DNA from: an uncultured archaeon
Lineage (GTDB): Archaea; Halobacteriota; Methanosarcinia; Methanosarcinales; Methanoperedenaceae
Length of the DNA stretch: 64,000 nucleotides
Direction of reading: 5' to 3'
NCBI GenBank assembly: GCA_902386135.1
Contig: CABMIB010000114.1
Coordinates: 31,441-95,440 of the forward strand
This document shows positions 17,531 through 28,090 of this stretch, in pieces. The position numbers were made by a program, and so were the translations under genes. Each line of letters begins with the position of its first letter. Within the stretch, counting starts at the first letter, position 1. Under the pieces are notes generated by a model that made no database searches, was not told the origin of the DNA, and saw nothing but the letters and a program-made list of their open reading frames with translations.

Positions 17531-18787
17531 ATGAAGGCATTATTTGAACATCTGGAATCTAAAACAGAGAAGACCATAAAAACACTCGATGAACTTGTCC
17601 GTATCCCTACGCAGGTTCCGCCGGGCGAGAATTATGAAAAAGCCGTAGATTTTATGGCGGAAAAACTTCTTGACCTTGGCTTCGCGGTCGAGAAGCTCAT
17701 CATGCCCCGCGAGCTGTTTGAGAAGAAAAATCCCCGCCTTGCGCATCTTCAGGGAAAACGGGCTAACCTTTCGGCCGTAAAGGACATTGGCGCGGAGAAA
17801 ACCCTGCTGATCAATACGCACCTGGATGTCGTACCGGCAAGTGCGAACTGGAGCGTTCCGCCTTTTGAGGTAACGGTTAAGGACGGGCGCATCTTCGGGA
17901 GGGGCGTGTCAGACTCGAAAGGAGGGCCTGCAGCGCTGCTAACAGTGCTTTCTGCGATGGAAGAGCTGGATATAGAACCGGAATACAACCTGAACATAGC
18001 CCTGACAACAGACGAGGAGATGGGGCCTTACTCAGGTCTCTGTTATCTCGCCGACCTCGGGAAGCTCAAAGCGGATTATTTCCTGAGCATGGATGGGGAC
18101 AGTGACGATATCACGATAGCCTCAAACGGCAACGTGGACTGGCAGATCGATGTTTTCGGGAAATCATACCACAGCGGCAGTAGCTTCCTTGGAGTTAACG
18201 CAATAGAGAAATCCATTCCTGTGATGAACGGGTTGATGGGATTGAAAGCAGAGGTTGAGAAAAGGCGCTCAAAAGTGCCTGTCAGCATTGCAATAAGCCA
18301 GAAAACAGGGATTAAAACCCTCGTACCCGTCCTTAATATCACCGTTGTTAACGGCGGCGTAAAACAGAACATCGTGCCCGACAGGTGCACGCTGAAAGGC
18401 GACCGGCGCTTTATTCCTGAGGAAAACTATGGTGATGTTTGCAAAGAGTTCAATGATGCTCTTTCCCGTGTGAAAGAAAAACACCCCTATATCGATATTA
18501 AATGGAGCTGCGATATGATATACGGACCTATGCTTACGGATATGAACCATCCCTGGGTTAAAGAAGTAAGGAGGGTTGCAAGCGATGTTGCAGGCGGGGA
18601 AGTGAAGCTTGCCGGGACGCAGGGAAGCCTGGATGTTGCTTACGCGGTGAAGGTTACGGGATTGCCTGCGTGCTGCTTCGGGCTGGGGAGGAGGATGCAG
18701 AGCAATGCACATGCGGATGACGAGAATATCTTCGTTGAGGATCTGGTAATGTATACGAAGTTCCTGGCGGGTTTGATTTGCAGATAA
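17531..18787 (+). CDS. M20-family metallopeptidase / ArgE-DapE-like deacylase
   Basis: A 418-residue zinc hydrolase. Visible motifs: metal-binding NTHLDVVP near 100; GRGVSDSKGG near 137 with the bridging Asp; the catalytic Glu in TTDEEMG near 169; a dimerisation insert from about 200 to 310; and a late His in SNAHADDENIF. It could be acetylornithine deacetylase, succinyl-diaminopimelate desuccinylase or a general dipeptidase; the sequence alone does not decide. ATG 17531 is the natural family start, and the longer open frame upstream runs back through the GTPase gene on the other strand. It ends in TAA a few bases from the convergent surface-protein gene. Confidence 0.88.
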   Translation: MKALFEHLESKTEKTIKTLDELVRIPTQVPPGENYEKAVDFMAEKLLDLGFAVEKLIMPRELFEKKNPRLAHLQGKRANLSAVKDIGAEKTLLINTHLDVVPASANWSVPPFEVTVKDGRIFGRGVSDSKGGPAALLTVLSAMEELDIEPEYNLNIALTTDEEMGPYSGLCYLADLGKLKADYFLSMDGDSDDITIASNGNVDWQIDVFGKSYHSGSSFLGVNAIEKSIPVMNGLMGLKAEVEKRRSKVPVSIAISQKTGIKTLVPVLNITVVNGGVKQNIVPDRCTLKGDRRFIPEENYGDVCKEFNDALSRVKEKHPYIDIKWSCDMIYGPMLTDMNHPWVKEVRRVASDVAGGEVKLAGTQGSLDVAYAVKVTGLPACCFGLGRRMQSNAHADDENIFVEDLVMYTKFLAGLICR

Positions 18788-18793
18788 TCCTCT

Positions 18794-21700
18794 TTAATAT
18801 CTATTTTTCTTAATATACAGAAATGCAATTATGGCGATAAGAGCGAACACACCGATTATAAGTGCCAGCCTGATAGGTGATGCTTCTTCCGAATGCGTTC
18901 CTGTAACTTCAGGAGTGCGTGTAGCTGCGGGCGTTATTTGTGATACTGAAGATGATGCCGGTACTGATGCACCATTCACTCCACTGATAGCGAAATTAGA
19001 GAATGTATCGGTCGTCGCTTCATAGTAGATATACGACGCATCTCCTTTTATTAAGGTAGTATCAAGCTGCGTCCATTTGCTGCCGTTCCATTTAAGCATC
19101 CTGATATCGCCGGCTGCAAGGTCGCTGCTGTTAAGCCATGAGTTCCCAACCCTGAACTTTATCATCGCCTCTTTGATCCTCTTTGAGCCCACCCATACAT
19201 TCAGGTTCTTATACACAGTTCCAGGTGGTGAAACTGATACAAGTTTTGATGTGTCTTTTAGAACTTCCACCCTCAGGCTTACGTCATTTTCGCTCTCCTT
19301 ACCAGTAACATCTACCTCATATATACCAAGCTCCGGCGCTGTGAAGGTATAAGCCACAGGCGTACTGGCAATGATGTTCTTTTCATATTTTTCAGCCGCA
19401 GCTATATTGCCAGGAGGTTCTGATGTTATCACGCCTCCACCACCGCCGCTGCTGCCTGAATTCCCGGTGCTGCTTGATGAAGTTCCAGATGATGTTATCT
19501 CAGCGGCTAACGCAAAGGTCGAGAAGTGGTTCAGAGTTACTTTAAGATAATCGGCAGTTGTATTTCTCTCGCCTCCCAGAACTTTCGGTCCTCCTATGGA
19601 TGTGTAATCCGGGTTCGGCTCTATTCCCGGTCCCAGAGGTTTCCAGCGTTCCGAATCGCCTGTTGAGTTCGGATTATACCAGTATATTTTCAGCGTTTGC
19701 TCGTTCAAATCTCCCGGGTCGTCAGCATCCCCATCCCCGTTCATGTCAAGATCCGCAGCAGTATAATACATAGTCAGGTTTACAAAGTTAAGACTTGCAG
19801 CGTCTATGCCGGTTACGTTAACTTCAATATATCTTCCAACGGGTTGTTCATTCCGGTCAAGCCCGTAAACCGGGGTCGCAGATGTTGCATTTAATGCTGA
19901 AGCATCTGTGCTGGTATTTATCTTCAGGATTACGGGAGCACTGATGGTTGCATTAAGTTCGATCGTAGAGTTCGTGATGTTCCGTGACTCGTCCGGACTT
20001 ATCTCTATGGTTTGATTTGCGTTTACATCTGTATTTACAGTGATACTGGTAGAAGTCTTTCTTAAGAACGGGGCAAGAGCCTGGTAGTCAATATTACCGA
20101 TGCCAGGCATGTAGGATGAATCGCATATCCCGTCGGCGTTCGCATCGGCGCAGAGCTGTGAGAATCCGGTGCCATTAGGATATGCCCAGAAGTTGCCGCC
20201 AAGATAAGGTCCATCGATTATGTTGGAGCCTATTGTTCTGGTAATGTTCCAGATACTACTGCCACTGGCAACGGCATTATTGGAGTTATTGAGGTAGTTG
20301 TTGTAGATGGTATTGTTTGAGGATTCTAAGTAAATGCCGGGGTTGTTGTTAGAGAGTCTATTGTTCCTGACAGTATTGTATACAGGCGCCGGCAGGGCTG
20401 CAGATAAGTTGATAGAAAGGGATTTCGGGGTATCTATGGCATAGCCTCCGATGATCTCTATATTTTCTTCTTTTGCATATACGCCGGTGAACATATCAAA
20501 ATCATAAGTTCTGAAGTTCATAGTTTTAAAGTTCCATTCTATAGTCCCGTTGGGATACATTACGACCTGGAAACGTACCGGATTGGACAAGATATCGTAG
20601 CCATATGGGTATTCATCGGTGCGCGTAAAACCATACCACTCTACAACAACTTTATCCGAGAGATTGAATACGCCGAGGTAAGTTTTTTCTGAACTGAGGT
20701 AAGCATCATCTGGATCACCTGTCGTTAGATCGCCATTGTTTGCAAATATAGCGTCCATCTTTTCAATATGATTATCGTAATAATGCGTTCCATATGCTGC
20801 ATCACATGCGTAGCAATCATCATTGCTTTCCAAGAGTTCTATCAGACCATCCGTATTAACAGAGATTTTTGTTATGTTCCTGCCCATAAATGGGAATGGG
20901 AACGGCAACTCGTATATGAAATAATCACCACTCTGCATCGTATAGTTACCATAGTCGCTTATGTAGTCAGGATAATTTATCGTGCTCGCGGTTGACGTAT
21001 TCACATTGATAAAATGGAAAGGTACTTCTGGAACAGTGTACGATGCAGTTTCCCCGGAAATACGAATTCCACAGTTGGTGTTCGAATTTGCAGTGTTGTT
21101 ATTTAAGATATTGCCGCCTGAAGAGTCCAGAGTGAGCCCGGCGGTATTTGAGTTCGCAGTATTATTTGTTATGATACTGCCGCTGCTATTAAGGAGACAA
21201 ATACCGCCGCACTGACCGTTTGAATCGGCTATGTTGTTTGAGATTGTGTTATTCCAGCTACCCTGCAAAACCAGGATTCCTTCGCCTGAATTAAAGGATA
21301 CGTTATTTTCGCTTACAATATTATTGAACGCCCGGATTAGAACAATTCCCTGGTCTGTGGTATTATAAACCCTGTTGCCAATTATTCGATTACCGCTTGA
21401 CGGGTCATCTACAACTATACCATCATAACTACTCGAAATTGTATTATCTATGAGTATGTTATGGTTGCTGAGTGACAGTTCAAATCCTTTCTGGATATTC
21501 AAGCTTGCAGTGTTGTTAGTTAATGTGTTAATACTGGAGTAATCAAGGTAGACTCCGATATTCTCATTCGAGTTCGCAATATTGTTGGTTAAGTTGTTAT
21601 TATTGGAATATAATAGATAGATTCCGGTGTCGATATTCAAACTTGCGTTGTTTTTAATCAGGGTATTGTAATTACCGGCATAGATGTAGACTCCATAATA

Positions 21701-22366
21701 ATCATTCAGGTCTGCAGTATTATTAGTTAAGGTGCTACTATTGGAATAGTAAAGATAGATTCCGTATTCCTTATTCGAGTTCGCAATATTGTTAGTTAAG
21801 ATGTTAATACTGGAGTAATCAAGGTAGACCCCACTATTCTCATTTGAGTTTGCATTGTTGCCGGATATAGTATTGTTGCTGGAATCCGTGAGGTATATGC
21901 CGTATGTATTCAGTTCTGCTGTATTATCTGTTACGATGTCATTACCGGAATTGTACAAAGAGATGCCAGCGTCGTTTGAGCTTGCTGTGATGTTTGCGAT
22001 GCTTCCATATGTTACGCTACTGAAAACTATACCACCTGCCCAATCTATCACTGTAAGGTTTTTTACAGTTACGTTTCTAAGTGGTTTTGTTGAATTAAAT
22101 GCAAACACGCCGTAAGTTTGCGCCATGTCCTTGCCGCTGATCGTGAAGCCTGCCCCGTCCAGGGTAACATTACCCGACTGGATATTGATGCAGGTCGAAT
22201 CATTAGCCAGGTTCTGGCTGAGCCGATATTCGCCTTCCTGGATAATATCCTGGCAGCTATAGATATCTGTCGCTGCGTCCGCGCCGCCCGCAAGCAACAG
22301 TGCCAGCGCCGTTATCCATGCTGCTATTCCAGGGACATGCCCTCCATAAATATTGTTCAATAACAT
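18794..22366 (-). CDS. Large surface protein: NosD-like beta-helix plus PGF-pre-PGF domain
   Basis: A 1,190-residue secreted, membrane-anchored protein. It has a signal peptide (to about residue 31, ending GGADAATD) and a long run of parallel beta-helix repeats (about 60-440). The repeats are NosD/PbH1-like units of the form N-N-T-A-N-S-N-x-G-I-Y-L. Next come a beta-rich domain with FPFPFMGRNITKISVNTDGL (about 450-660), more helix units, an Ig-like stretch, a Ser/Gly linker, a PGF-pre-PGF domain (about 1010-1140) and a C-terminal helix (about 1160-1183) with basic tail KKNRY. No PGF tripeptide is seen. Many Asn-X-Ser/Thr sites suggest glycosylation. Function is probably cell-surface or carbohydrate binding; the helix may be enzymatic. 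Confidence 0.85.
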   Translation of the reverse strand: MLLNNIYGGHVPGIAAWITALALLLAGGADAATDIYSCQDIIQEGEYRLSQNLANDSTCINIQSGNVTLDGAGFTISGKDMAQTYGVFAFNSTKPLRNVTVKNLTVIDWAGGIVFSSVTYGSIANITASSNDAGISLYNSGNDIVTDNTAELNTYGIYLTDSSNNTISGNNANSNENSGVYLDYSSINILTNNIANSNKEYGIYLYYSNSSTLTNNTADLNDYYGVYIYAGNYNTLIKNNASLNIDTGIYLLYSNNNNLTNNIANSNENIGVYLDYSSINTLTNNTASLNIQKGFELSLSNHNILIDNTISSSYDGIVVDDPSSGNRIIGNRVYNTTDQGIVLIRAFNNIVSENNVSFNSGEGILVLQGSWNNTISNNIADSNGQCGGICLLNSSGSIITNNTANSNTAGLTLDSSGGNILNNNTANSNTNCGIRISGETASYTVPEVPFHFINVNTSTASTINYPDYISDYGNYTMQSGDYFIYELPFPFPFMGRNITKISVNTDGLIELLESNDDCYACDAAYGTHYYDNHIEKMDAIFANNGDLTTGDPDDAYLSSEKTYLGVFNLSDKVVVEWYGFTRTDEYPYGYDILSNPVRFQVVMYPNGTIEWNFKTMNFRTYDFDMFTGVYAKEENIEIIGGYAIDTPKSLSINLSAALPAPVYNTVRNNRLSNNNPGIYLESSNNTIYNNYLNNSNNAVASGSSIWNITRTIGSNIIDGPYLGGNFWAYPNGTGFSQLCADANADGICDSSYMPGIGNIDYQALAPFLRKTSTSITVNTDVNANQTIEISPDESRNITNSTIELNATISAPVILKINTSTDASALNATSATPVYGLDRNEQPVGRYIEVNVTGIDAASLNFVNLTMYYTAADLDMNGDGDADDPGDLNEQTLKIYWYNPNSTGDSERWKPLGPGIEPNPDYTSIGGPKVLGGERNTTADYLKVTLNHFSTFALAAEITSSGTSSSSTGNSGSSGGGGGVITSEPPGNIAAAEKYEKNIIASTPVAYTFTAPELGIYEVDVTGKESENDVSLRVEVLKDTSKLVSVSPPGTVYKNLNVWVGSKRIKEAMIKFRVGNSWLNSSDLAAGDIRMLKWNGSKWTQLDTTLIKGDASYIYYEATTDTFSNFAISGVNGASVPASSSVSQITPAATRTPEVTGTHSEEASPIRLALIIGVFALIAIIAFLYIKKNRY

Positions 22367-22645
22367 ATTCCCACCTGTTTTTCAGATGCAAGAAGGCAGT
22401 CCCGCTGATACGTTTTTTGAACAAGACCACCGGATCAGGCGGTTCTTGAAGTGTAAACTATTTAAGATTTGCGATTAAATTTTATAATATGTTGATTAGT
22501 ATTATGAATTAAATATTCTGTATCGGTGGATACATTACAGATAGGGCTGTGCCAGTACAGATAAGACCATTTGGATTCAAAAGATTATATGAATAGATCC
22601 GACCTGTCTGCAGTTTACATCACTTTTAAAGCGTGGATTTTATGC

Positions 22646-23149
22646 TCACGCTTTCTTCTCCGTTTGCACTACCTTCGCGCCCCTGTTCATCGCTATCTTC
22701 CCTGTTCTTACCATCTCTTTTATCCCGAACTGCCGCAGGAGCTGCTCCATCGCATTTATCTTGCTCTCGTCGCCCGTGACCTCTACCACGACTGATTTTA
22801 TGCCCACGTCCACTATTTTCGCCCTGAATACGTCAACTATCTGCATTACCTCGGCGCGCGTTGTAGAGTCAACGCCAACCTTGATAAGAGCAAGCTCCCT
22901 GTTCACCGCCTCCTCAGCAGGGAGGTCGCTAACCCGTATAACATCAATAAGTTTGTTGAGCTGCTTCATTACCTGCTCAAGCACATGGTCATCTCCGCTC
23001 ACGACTATGGTCATGCGCGAAGTATCCGGGTTCTCGGTAACACCGACAGCAAGGCTTTCGATGTTGAACCCGCGCCTTGAGAACAAACCCGCGACCCTTG
23101 CCAGGACACCGGGTTTATTTTCAACAAGTACTGCAAGCGTGCGTTTCAT
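22646..23149 (-). CDS. ilvN: Acetolactate synthase small (regulatory) subunit
   Basis: A 167-residue regulatory subunit. The N-terminal ACT domain (about 3-80; [20 protein letters not shown]) binds the feedback inhibitor valine. The C-terminal domain (about 85-160) completes the IlvN fold. It activates and feedback-regulates the catalytic subunit encoded directly upstream, six bases away, in the first common step of Val/Leu/Ile synthesis. Length is normal and the gene ends in TGA. It is last in the leuA/cimA-ilvB-ilvN operon. The 280-base flank after it has no gene that can be supported. Confidence 0.95.
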   Translation of the reverse strand: MKRTLAVLVENKPGVLARVAGLFSRRGFNIESLAVGVTENPDTSRMTIVVSGDDHVLEQVMKQLNKLIDVIRVSDLPAEEAVNRELALIKVGVDSTTRAEVMQIVDVFRAKIVDVGIKSVVVEVTGDESKINAMEQLLRQFGIKEMVRTGKIAMNRGAKVVQTEKKA

Positions 23150-23155
23150 TGTACA

Positions 23156-24835
23156 TCACTCCAGGTCAAGTATTTCATTGATAGCAGCGCCAGCCGGGAC
23201 CATCGGAGATACGTTCTCCTCACGCTCGACAACGAAGTCGAGTATTGCCGGTCGCTCTGATTTCACTGCTTCCTTGATTATATCTTTCACATCGCCCTTC
23301 TTTGTCGCGCGCAGCCCCAGAGCCCCGTAGGCTTCGGCGAGTTTCACGAAATCCACGCTGTCCGTGAGACAGGTCTGGGAGTAGCGCCTGTTGAAGAACA
23401 ACTCCTGCCACTGCCTGACCATGCCAAGGAAGCCGTTGTTGAGTATAGCCACGATAACAGGGATATCGTTCTGGACGACCGTCGCAAGCTCCTGCGAGTT
23501 CATCTGGAAAGAGCCATCACCGGCAACATCTATAACCGTGGATTCCGGTTTTCCGACCTTAACGCCCATTGCGGCAGGGAACCCATAACCCATTGTCCCG
23601 AGCCCGCCGCTTGATATGAAGGTGCGCGGGTTCCTGTAATTGAAGAACTGGGCTGCCCACATCTGGTTCTGTCCGACCTCCGTGACGATTATCGCGTCAG
23701 GGCATACCTCGCTTATCTGCTCGACAACGAACTGGGGGCGCAGGAAATTATCTTTCTTGTACGTCAGGGGATATTCTTTCTTCCATGCCGCTATCTTCTT
23801 GTTCCAGGCTTCTGTTCTGGACTGCTCCTGCTTGACATATTTAAGCAGGTTTTTCAGTACGTTCTTTGCATCCCCGACTATCGGGATATCAACGCGCACG
23901 TTCTTTCCTATCTCAGCCGGGTCGATATCTATATGGATGATCTTTGCATTTGGCGCGAACGCGGATATCTTACCCGTAACGCGGTCGTCAAAACGCACCC
24001 CTATCGCCACGATCAAATCTGATTCCTGGATTGCGTAATTTGCATACCTTGTCCCGTGCATGCCCAGCATCCCGAGGGACAAAGGATGGTTTGACGGGAA
24101 CGCACCCATTCCCATCAGGGTGGTCGTGACAGGTGCCATTATCCCTTCCGCAAGCCCGAGAAGCTCTTCGCATGCATCCGAGAAGATAATGCCGCCTCCC
24201 ACATAGAGTACCGGCTTTTCAGCATGCAGGATAAGGGATGCTGCCTTTTTTATCTGCTGTTCATTCCCTACGTATGTCGGTTTATATCCCCGGAGTTTTA
24301 CTTCCTGCGGGTATTCAAATTCTATAGGTTCAACCTGGGTATCCTTGGGTATATCAATAAGTACCGGACCAGGGCGTCCTGTCCTGGCTATGTAGAAGGC
24401 TTCCTTGAAGATACCCGGGATGTCCTTAGCATCCTGCACGAGGTAATTATGTTTTGTGATTGGGAGGGTTATTCCTGTGATGTTCGCTTCCTGGAACGCA
24501 TCGTTGCCTATCAGAGACCGCGGGACCTGCCCTGTCAGAGCTACTATCGGCACCGAATCCATGTAAGCAGTGGCAATACCTGTTACAAGGTTCGTAGCGC
24601 CGGGTCCTGAGGTGGCAAGGCATACGCCTACCTTACCCGTGGCTCTTGCATAGCCGTCCGCAGCATGCGCCGCAGCCTGCTCATGCCTTACAAGTATGTG
24701 CCTTATATCCGCATCGTATAGTTCGTCGTACAGGGGCAGCACCTGCCCCCCGGGGTAGCCGAAGATGACATCTACACCTTCCTGGGCCAGTGATTCTATG
24801 ACAGCTTTTGCGCCGGATATCTTTGTTTTAGCCAT
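23156..24835 (-). CDS. ilvB: Acetolactate synthase large (catalytic) subunit
   Basis: A 559-residue thiamine-diphosphate enzyme joining two pyruvates, or pyruvate and 2-oxobutyrate. Three domains are visible. The N-terminal ThDP domain has catalytic Glu in [15 protein letters not shown]. The central FAD/nucleotide domain has [11 protein letters not shown]. The C-terminal domain has the ThDP motif [20 protein letters not shown]. The ATG at 24835 is chosen because AGGTGA lies an optimal distance upstream; an ATG nine bases earlier (24844) sits directly against that site. Full length. It supplies the branched-chain pathway with its neighbours IlvN and the LeuA-family enzyme. Confidence 0.96.
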   Translation of the reverse strand: MAKTKISGAKAVIESLAQEGVDVIFGYPGGQVLPLYDELYDADIRHILVRHEQAAAHAADGYARATGKVGVCLATSGPGATNLVTGIATAYMDSVPIVALTGQVPRSLIGNDAFQEANITGITLPITKHNYLVQDAKDIPGIFKEAFYIARTGRPGPVLIDIPKDTQVEPIEFEYPQEVKLRGYKPTYVGNEQQIKKAASLILHAEKPVLYVGGGIIFSDACEELLGLAEGIMAPVTTTLMGMGAFPSNHPLSLGMLGMHGTRYANYAIQESDLIVAIGVRFDDRVTGKISAFAPNAKIIHIDIDPAEIGKNVRVDIPIVGDAKNVLKNLLKYVKQEQSRTEAWNKKIAAWKKEYPLTYKKDNFLRPQFVVEQISEVCPDAIIVTEVGQNQMWAAQFFNYRNPRTFISSGGLGTMGYGFPAAMGVKVGKPESTVIDVAGDGSFQMNSQELATVVQNDIPVIVAILNNGFLGMVRQWQELFFNRRYSQTCLTDSVDFVKLAEAYGALGLRATKKGDVKDIIKEAVKSERPAILDFVVEREENVSPMVPAGAAINEILDLE

Positions 24836-24877
24836 ATCATTCACCTGTAAAACTGATTAATATTGTATAAATATTTC

Positions 24878-26390
24878 CTATGATTTCCTGTTTTGCTCCT
24901 GCTGTATCAGCCTGTTTATGCCTTCGAGTACCGCCTCAACAGAAGCCATTATGATATCGGTACGCGCGCCGCGGGCTGTTATTGTCTTACCGCCTTTACT
25001 GAGCTTAACCCAGACTTCGACAAGCGCATCCGTTCCGCCTGTTATCGCATCCACATGGTACTCGTCAAGCTGAACATCCGCAACGCCTGATACGGCTTTT
25101 CTTAGGGCATTTATGGCAGCGTCAACAGGTCCCGTGCCCACGCCCGCCTCTACAACATGATTCCCGTTAACCTTCAGCCTGATAGAGGCTGTTGGCATCA
25201 CAGTATTTCCCGCTACTACCGTAAGCTCTTCAAGCCTGACCTTGGCTTCCTGGTATATTCCAAGCACTGTCTCTGCAATCGTCTGAAGGTCAGCGTCCGT
25301 GACCCGCTTCCCCTTATCGCCGAGTTCCTTCATGCGGACAACAATGTCATCTACCTGTTTTTCACTGGCCGAAAGCCCCATCTCTTTTAACGCAAGAACT
25401 ACGGAGCTTCTGCCTGCATGCTTTCCGAGAACAATCCGCCTCTCGCGCCCTACAAGCTCAGGCGTAATGGGTTCGTAGGTCGCGGTATTTGCAAGAAGCC
25501 CGTGGACATGGATGCCAGCCTCGTGCGTGAAGGCGTTCCCTCCCACTATAGCCTTGTTCGGGGCCACAGGGATACCGCTTAACCTGCTCACAAGCCGTGA
25601 GGTGGTGTATAAACCTTTTATATCAAGCTTTGTTTTTTGCTTGTATAACGAATAAAGCACCATTACCACTTCTTCAAGCGAGGTATTCCCGGCCCGCTCT
25701 CCGATACCGTTAATAGTAACATGTGCTTCCCTCGCCCCAGCCCGCAATGCTGCGACCGTATTGGCTGTAGCCATCCCGAAATCATTGTGGCAGTGTATGC
25801 TTATAGGGGCACGCAGTTGCGACAGGTCGCTGAAGATATCGTATACCCTCTCCGGGGTAAGAATCCCGACCGTATCGCAGAAACACAGCCTGTCCGCGCC
25901 TGCGTCTATTCCTGCATTGTACACGGATTTCAGGTAATCCATATCTGCCCTGGAAGCATCTTCCCCGCTGAGCTCCACGAGCAACCCGTGCGATTTTGCA
26001 TACTCCGTCATCTCGACCGCCATTTCGTGTACGGATTCGCGGTCTTTTTTCAGCTTTTCCTGGATATGGAGGTCGGAAACAGGTACTACAAGGTGAATGG
26101 AGGCCACGTCGCAGCCAATAGCGGCATCGATATCTTCCTTCCTGATGCGGCAGTAGCTGCAAATCTCTGCGTTTAATCCCTCGCCTGCTATCCTTTTAAT
26201 AGCCTCGCGCTCGCCATCGGATGTAATAGCAGAGCCAGCCTCTATAATATCCACTCCAAGGCTGTCAATTTTCTTTGCGATCAACAGCTTGCTTTCTGTT
26301 GTTAGCGAAACTCCTGGTGTCTGCTCGCCGTCTCTCAGGGTTGTGTCCAGTATTTTTATATCGTTAAATAAAGCGATCCCTTCTATTCAT
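24878..26390 (-). CDS. leuA: 2-isopropylmalate / citramalate synthase, apparent 5' frameshift
   Basis: An HMG-CoA-lyase-like TIM-barrel synthase with a C-terminal LeuA regulatory domain (about 380-500). Barrel motifs: [37 protein letters not shown]. The uninterrupted frame that includes the start region of the family lacks any ATG, GTG or TTG before a TTG at 26284, which would cut off the first, metal-binding strand. A well-placed ATG at 26390 with GGTGAT upstream reads MNRRDRFI, then meets TAA. Removing one T near 26366-26372 would restore [20 protein letters not shown]. This is a real frameshift or a base error. Leu versus citramalate (Ile) specificity is undetermined. Ends in TAG; first gene of the ilvBN operon. 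Confidence 0.88.
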
Positions 26391-26428
26391 TATATCACCG
26401 GTTGGTGAGCCTTTAAGATAGCTTACTA

Positions 26429-27478
26429 TTAGAAAAATCTATCTACAACCTCAACCGCCCGTGCGATTAACTCGGCGCTTTTCTCAAGGTCGCTCATACT
26501 CAGCACGGATACAGGTGTGTGGATGTACCGCGTGGGCATGCTTAAGACGCCTGTCGGGATGCCCTCTTTTGTGAGGTGTATCGCCGATGCATCCGTTGTC
26601 CCGCCGCTGCCAACCTCAAGCTGGTAGGGGATGTTGTTGGGTTCGGCTGCCTCTTTTAACCATTTCAGGACTGATTCAGGGACGATTATCCCCCGCCCGT
26701 CGGCATCGCTTACAGTAACCGATGGCCCTTTTCCCATCTCGATGGCTGAGTCTTTTTTCTCGATTCCAGGATGGTCGCCTGTTATGGTAACATCCGTCGC
26801 CAGCGCCACGTCTGGGTTCAATCCGAAAGCCGAAGTCTTCGCCCCCTTTAATCCTACCTCTTCCTGCACTGTGAAAACAGCGTAGACTGTAGCCTTTACG
26901 TCCTTCATCTGCGAAAGCGCCTCGATAAGCATAGCGCAGCCTGCGCGGTTATCAAAAGCCTTGCCCGTGACCCTGTCATTGCCAAGGGATTTGAACTCAG
27001 CATCCGAGGTAACAGGTGTTCCCGTCCTTACACCCATCTTGTCCGCGTCATCCTTGCTTGTTGCGCCAAAGTCGATGAACATGTCCTCAGCCTTGATTAT
27101 CTTGCTCTTTTCCTCCTCCTTAATGGCATGGGGAGGTTTTGAGCCGAGCACGCCATAGAGCTGCCCGTTCTCCGTATGCAGTATCATCCTCTGGTTAAGA
27201 AGTGTCTGGTCAAACCATCCGCCTGTTTTCGTGAACCTGGCAAAGCCCTTATCATCAACGTACTTTACCATAAGTCCTATTTCGTCCATGTGCGCAGCAA
27301 GCATTACCGCAGGCGAGCCGCCTTTTTTCGTGGCGATGAGGTTCCCCATTTTATCTGTTCTGATCTCATCAACATAAGGTTTTACTTCTTCCTCAATGAT
27401 CTGCCTGATATTTCCTTCATAGCCCGAGACGCCGTGGGCGTTGGATAACCGTTCAAGAAGAGATTTTAGGTCGCTCAT
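26429..27478 (-). CDS. M42-family aminopeptidase (TET-like)
   Basis: A 349-residue cobalt/zinc aminopeptidase of the type that forms dodecameric TET particles and trims peptides released by the proteasome. Family marks: AAHMDEIGLMV near 63; DNRAGCAMLIE near 175 with bridging Asp; the catalytic Glu pair in FTVQEEVGLKGA near 205; ATDVT near 228; a late His in RYIHTPV near 315. Normal length and start at ATG 27478. Specificity (glutamyl, leucyl or lysyl) cannot be told. Single gene between the leuA operon and the DUF2283/DUF4258 pair. Ends in TAA. Confidence 0.92.
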   Translation of the reverse strand: MSDLKSLLERLSNAHGVSGYEGNIRQIIEEEVKPYVDEIRTDKMGNLIATKKGGSPAVMLAAHMDEIGLMVKYVDDKGFARFTKTGGWFDQTLLNQRMILHTENGQLYGVLGSKPPHAIKEEEKSKIIKAEDMFIDFGATSKDDADKMGVRTGTPVTSDAEFKSLGNDRVTGKAFDNRAGCAMLIEALSQMKDVKATVYAVFTVQEEVGLKGAKTSAFGLNPDVALATDVTITGDHPGIEKKDSAIEMGKGPSVTVSDADGRGIIVPESVLKWLKEAAEPNNIPYQLEVGSGGTTDASAIHLTKEGIPTGVLSMPTRYIHTPVSVLSMSDLEKSAELIARAVEVVDRFF

Positions 27479-27548
27479 AATTTCTCACTCGGGCTCTAAT
27501 GGCAGGGGAGAGTAATTAAGGTATTGGAAAAACAAAAAATACCCAACC

Positions 27549-27767
27549 TTATGATGGCACTTCTACAGGTGTCTCATCAAATGATCTCATAGTTATTTTG
27601 GTGGTTTCTGCCAGAAATTCGCTGGCATCCAGTACCTCCAGAAGGACTGGTCTTCCTTCTTTGGTAAAATGAACTATAATGTTCCCTACCTCTTCGGCAT
27701 AATCAATAGGCTCATCACTAATCTCATACATAAGGATATCTTGTTCACGATTATAACTAATTTTCAT
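27549..27767 (-). CDS. DUF2283 family small protein
   Basis: A 72-residue protein that opens YNREQDILMYEISDEP and later has IIVHFTKEGRPVLLEVLDAS, the DUF2283 signature. These small proteins are commonly encoded right after a DUF4258 protein, as here, and are suspected antitoxin-like partners, although this has not been shown. Its start lies within the last 11 bases of the DUF4258 gene, so the two are translated together. Cytoplasmic, no motif of catalysis. Confidence 0.82.
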   Translation of the reverse strand: MKISYNREQDILMYEISDEPIDYAEEVGNIIVHFTKEGRPVLLEVLDASEFLAETTKITMRSFDETPVEVPS

Positions 27768-28014
27768 ATCTGTCTCTCCTTGCGGGATAAAACATGATAA
27801 CTTTTACATTATCATTGCTTTCAACTTCACAAATAACTCTTAGCATATGTGTATCATCAAACGGTCGCTGCATAATTAATCTGTCTTTTCTTCCATGTGT
27901 TTTAGAAGCGGGATTCTCTACAGTTTCCTTTATGTGGTCTTCAGTTATTTTAAATCCATGCCTTTCAAGGATTTTAAACTTAACCTTGGCATGATTTGTA
28001 AAGATTATTTTCAT
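27757..28014 (-). CDS. DUF4258 family small protein, possible toxin-like partner
   Basis: An 85-residue protein beginning KIIFTNHAKVKFKILERHGF, with HMLRVICEVESNDNVKVIMFYP in the second half. This is the BrnT/RelE-like DUF4258 fold, with conserved early His and late Tyr (RRDRYEN). Genes of this family often form toxin-antitoxin-like pairs with DUF2283 genes, and the overlapping DUF2283 gene downstream fits that. Activity is unproven. Ends in TAG. No mobile-element sequence lies beside the pair. Confidence 0.8.
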   Translation of the reverse strand: MKIIFTNHAKVKFKILERHGFKITEDHIKETVENPASKTHGRKDRLIMQRPFDDTHMLRVICEVESNDNVKVIMFYPARRDRYEN

Positions 28015-28090
28015 ATGTCCTCGCGATGAGAATTTTAGGCATGACCGGATTCCAATCCGTCTTTAATTTCCAGATTGTGTAGTCCCATGG

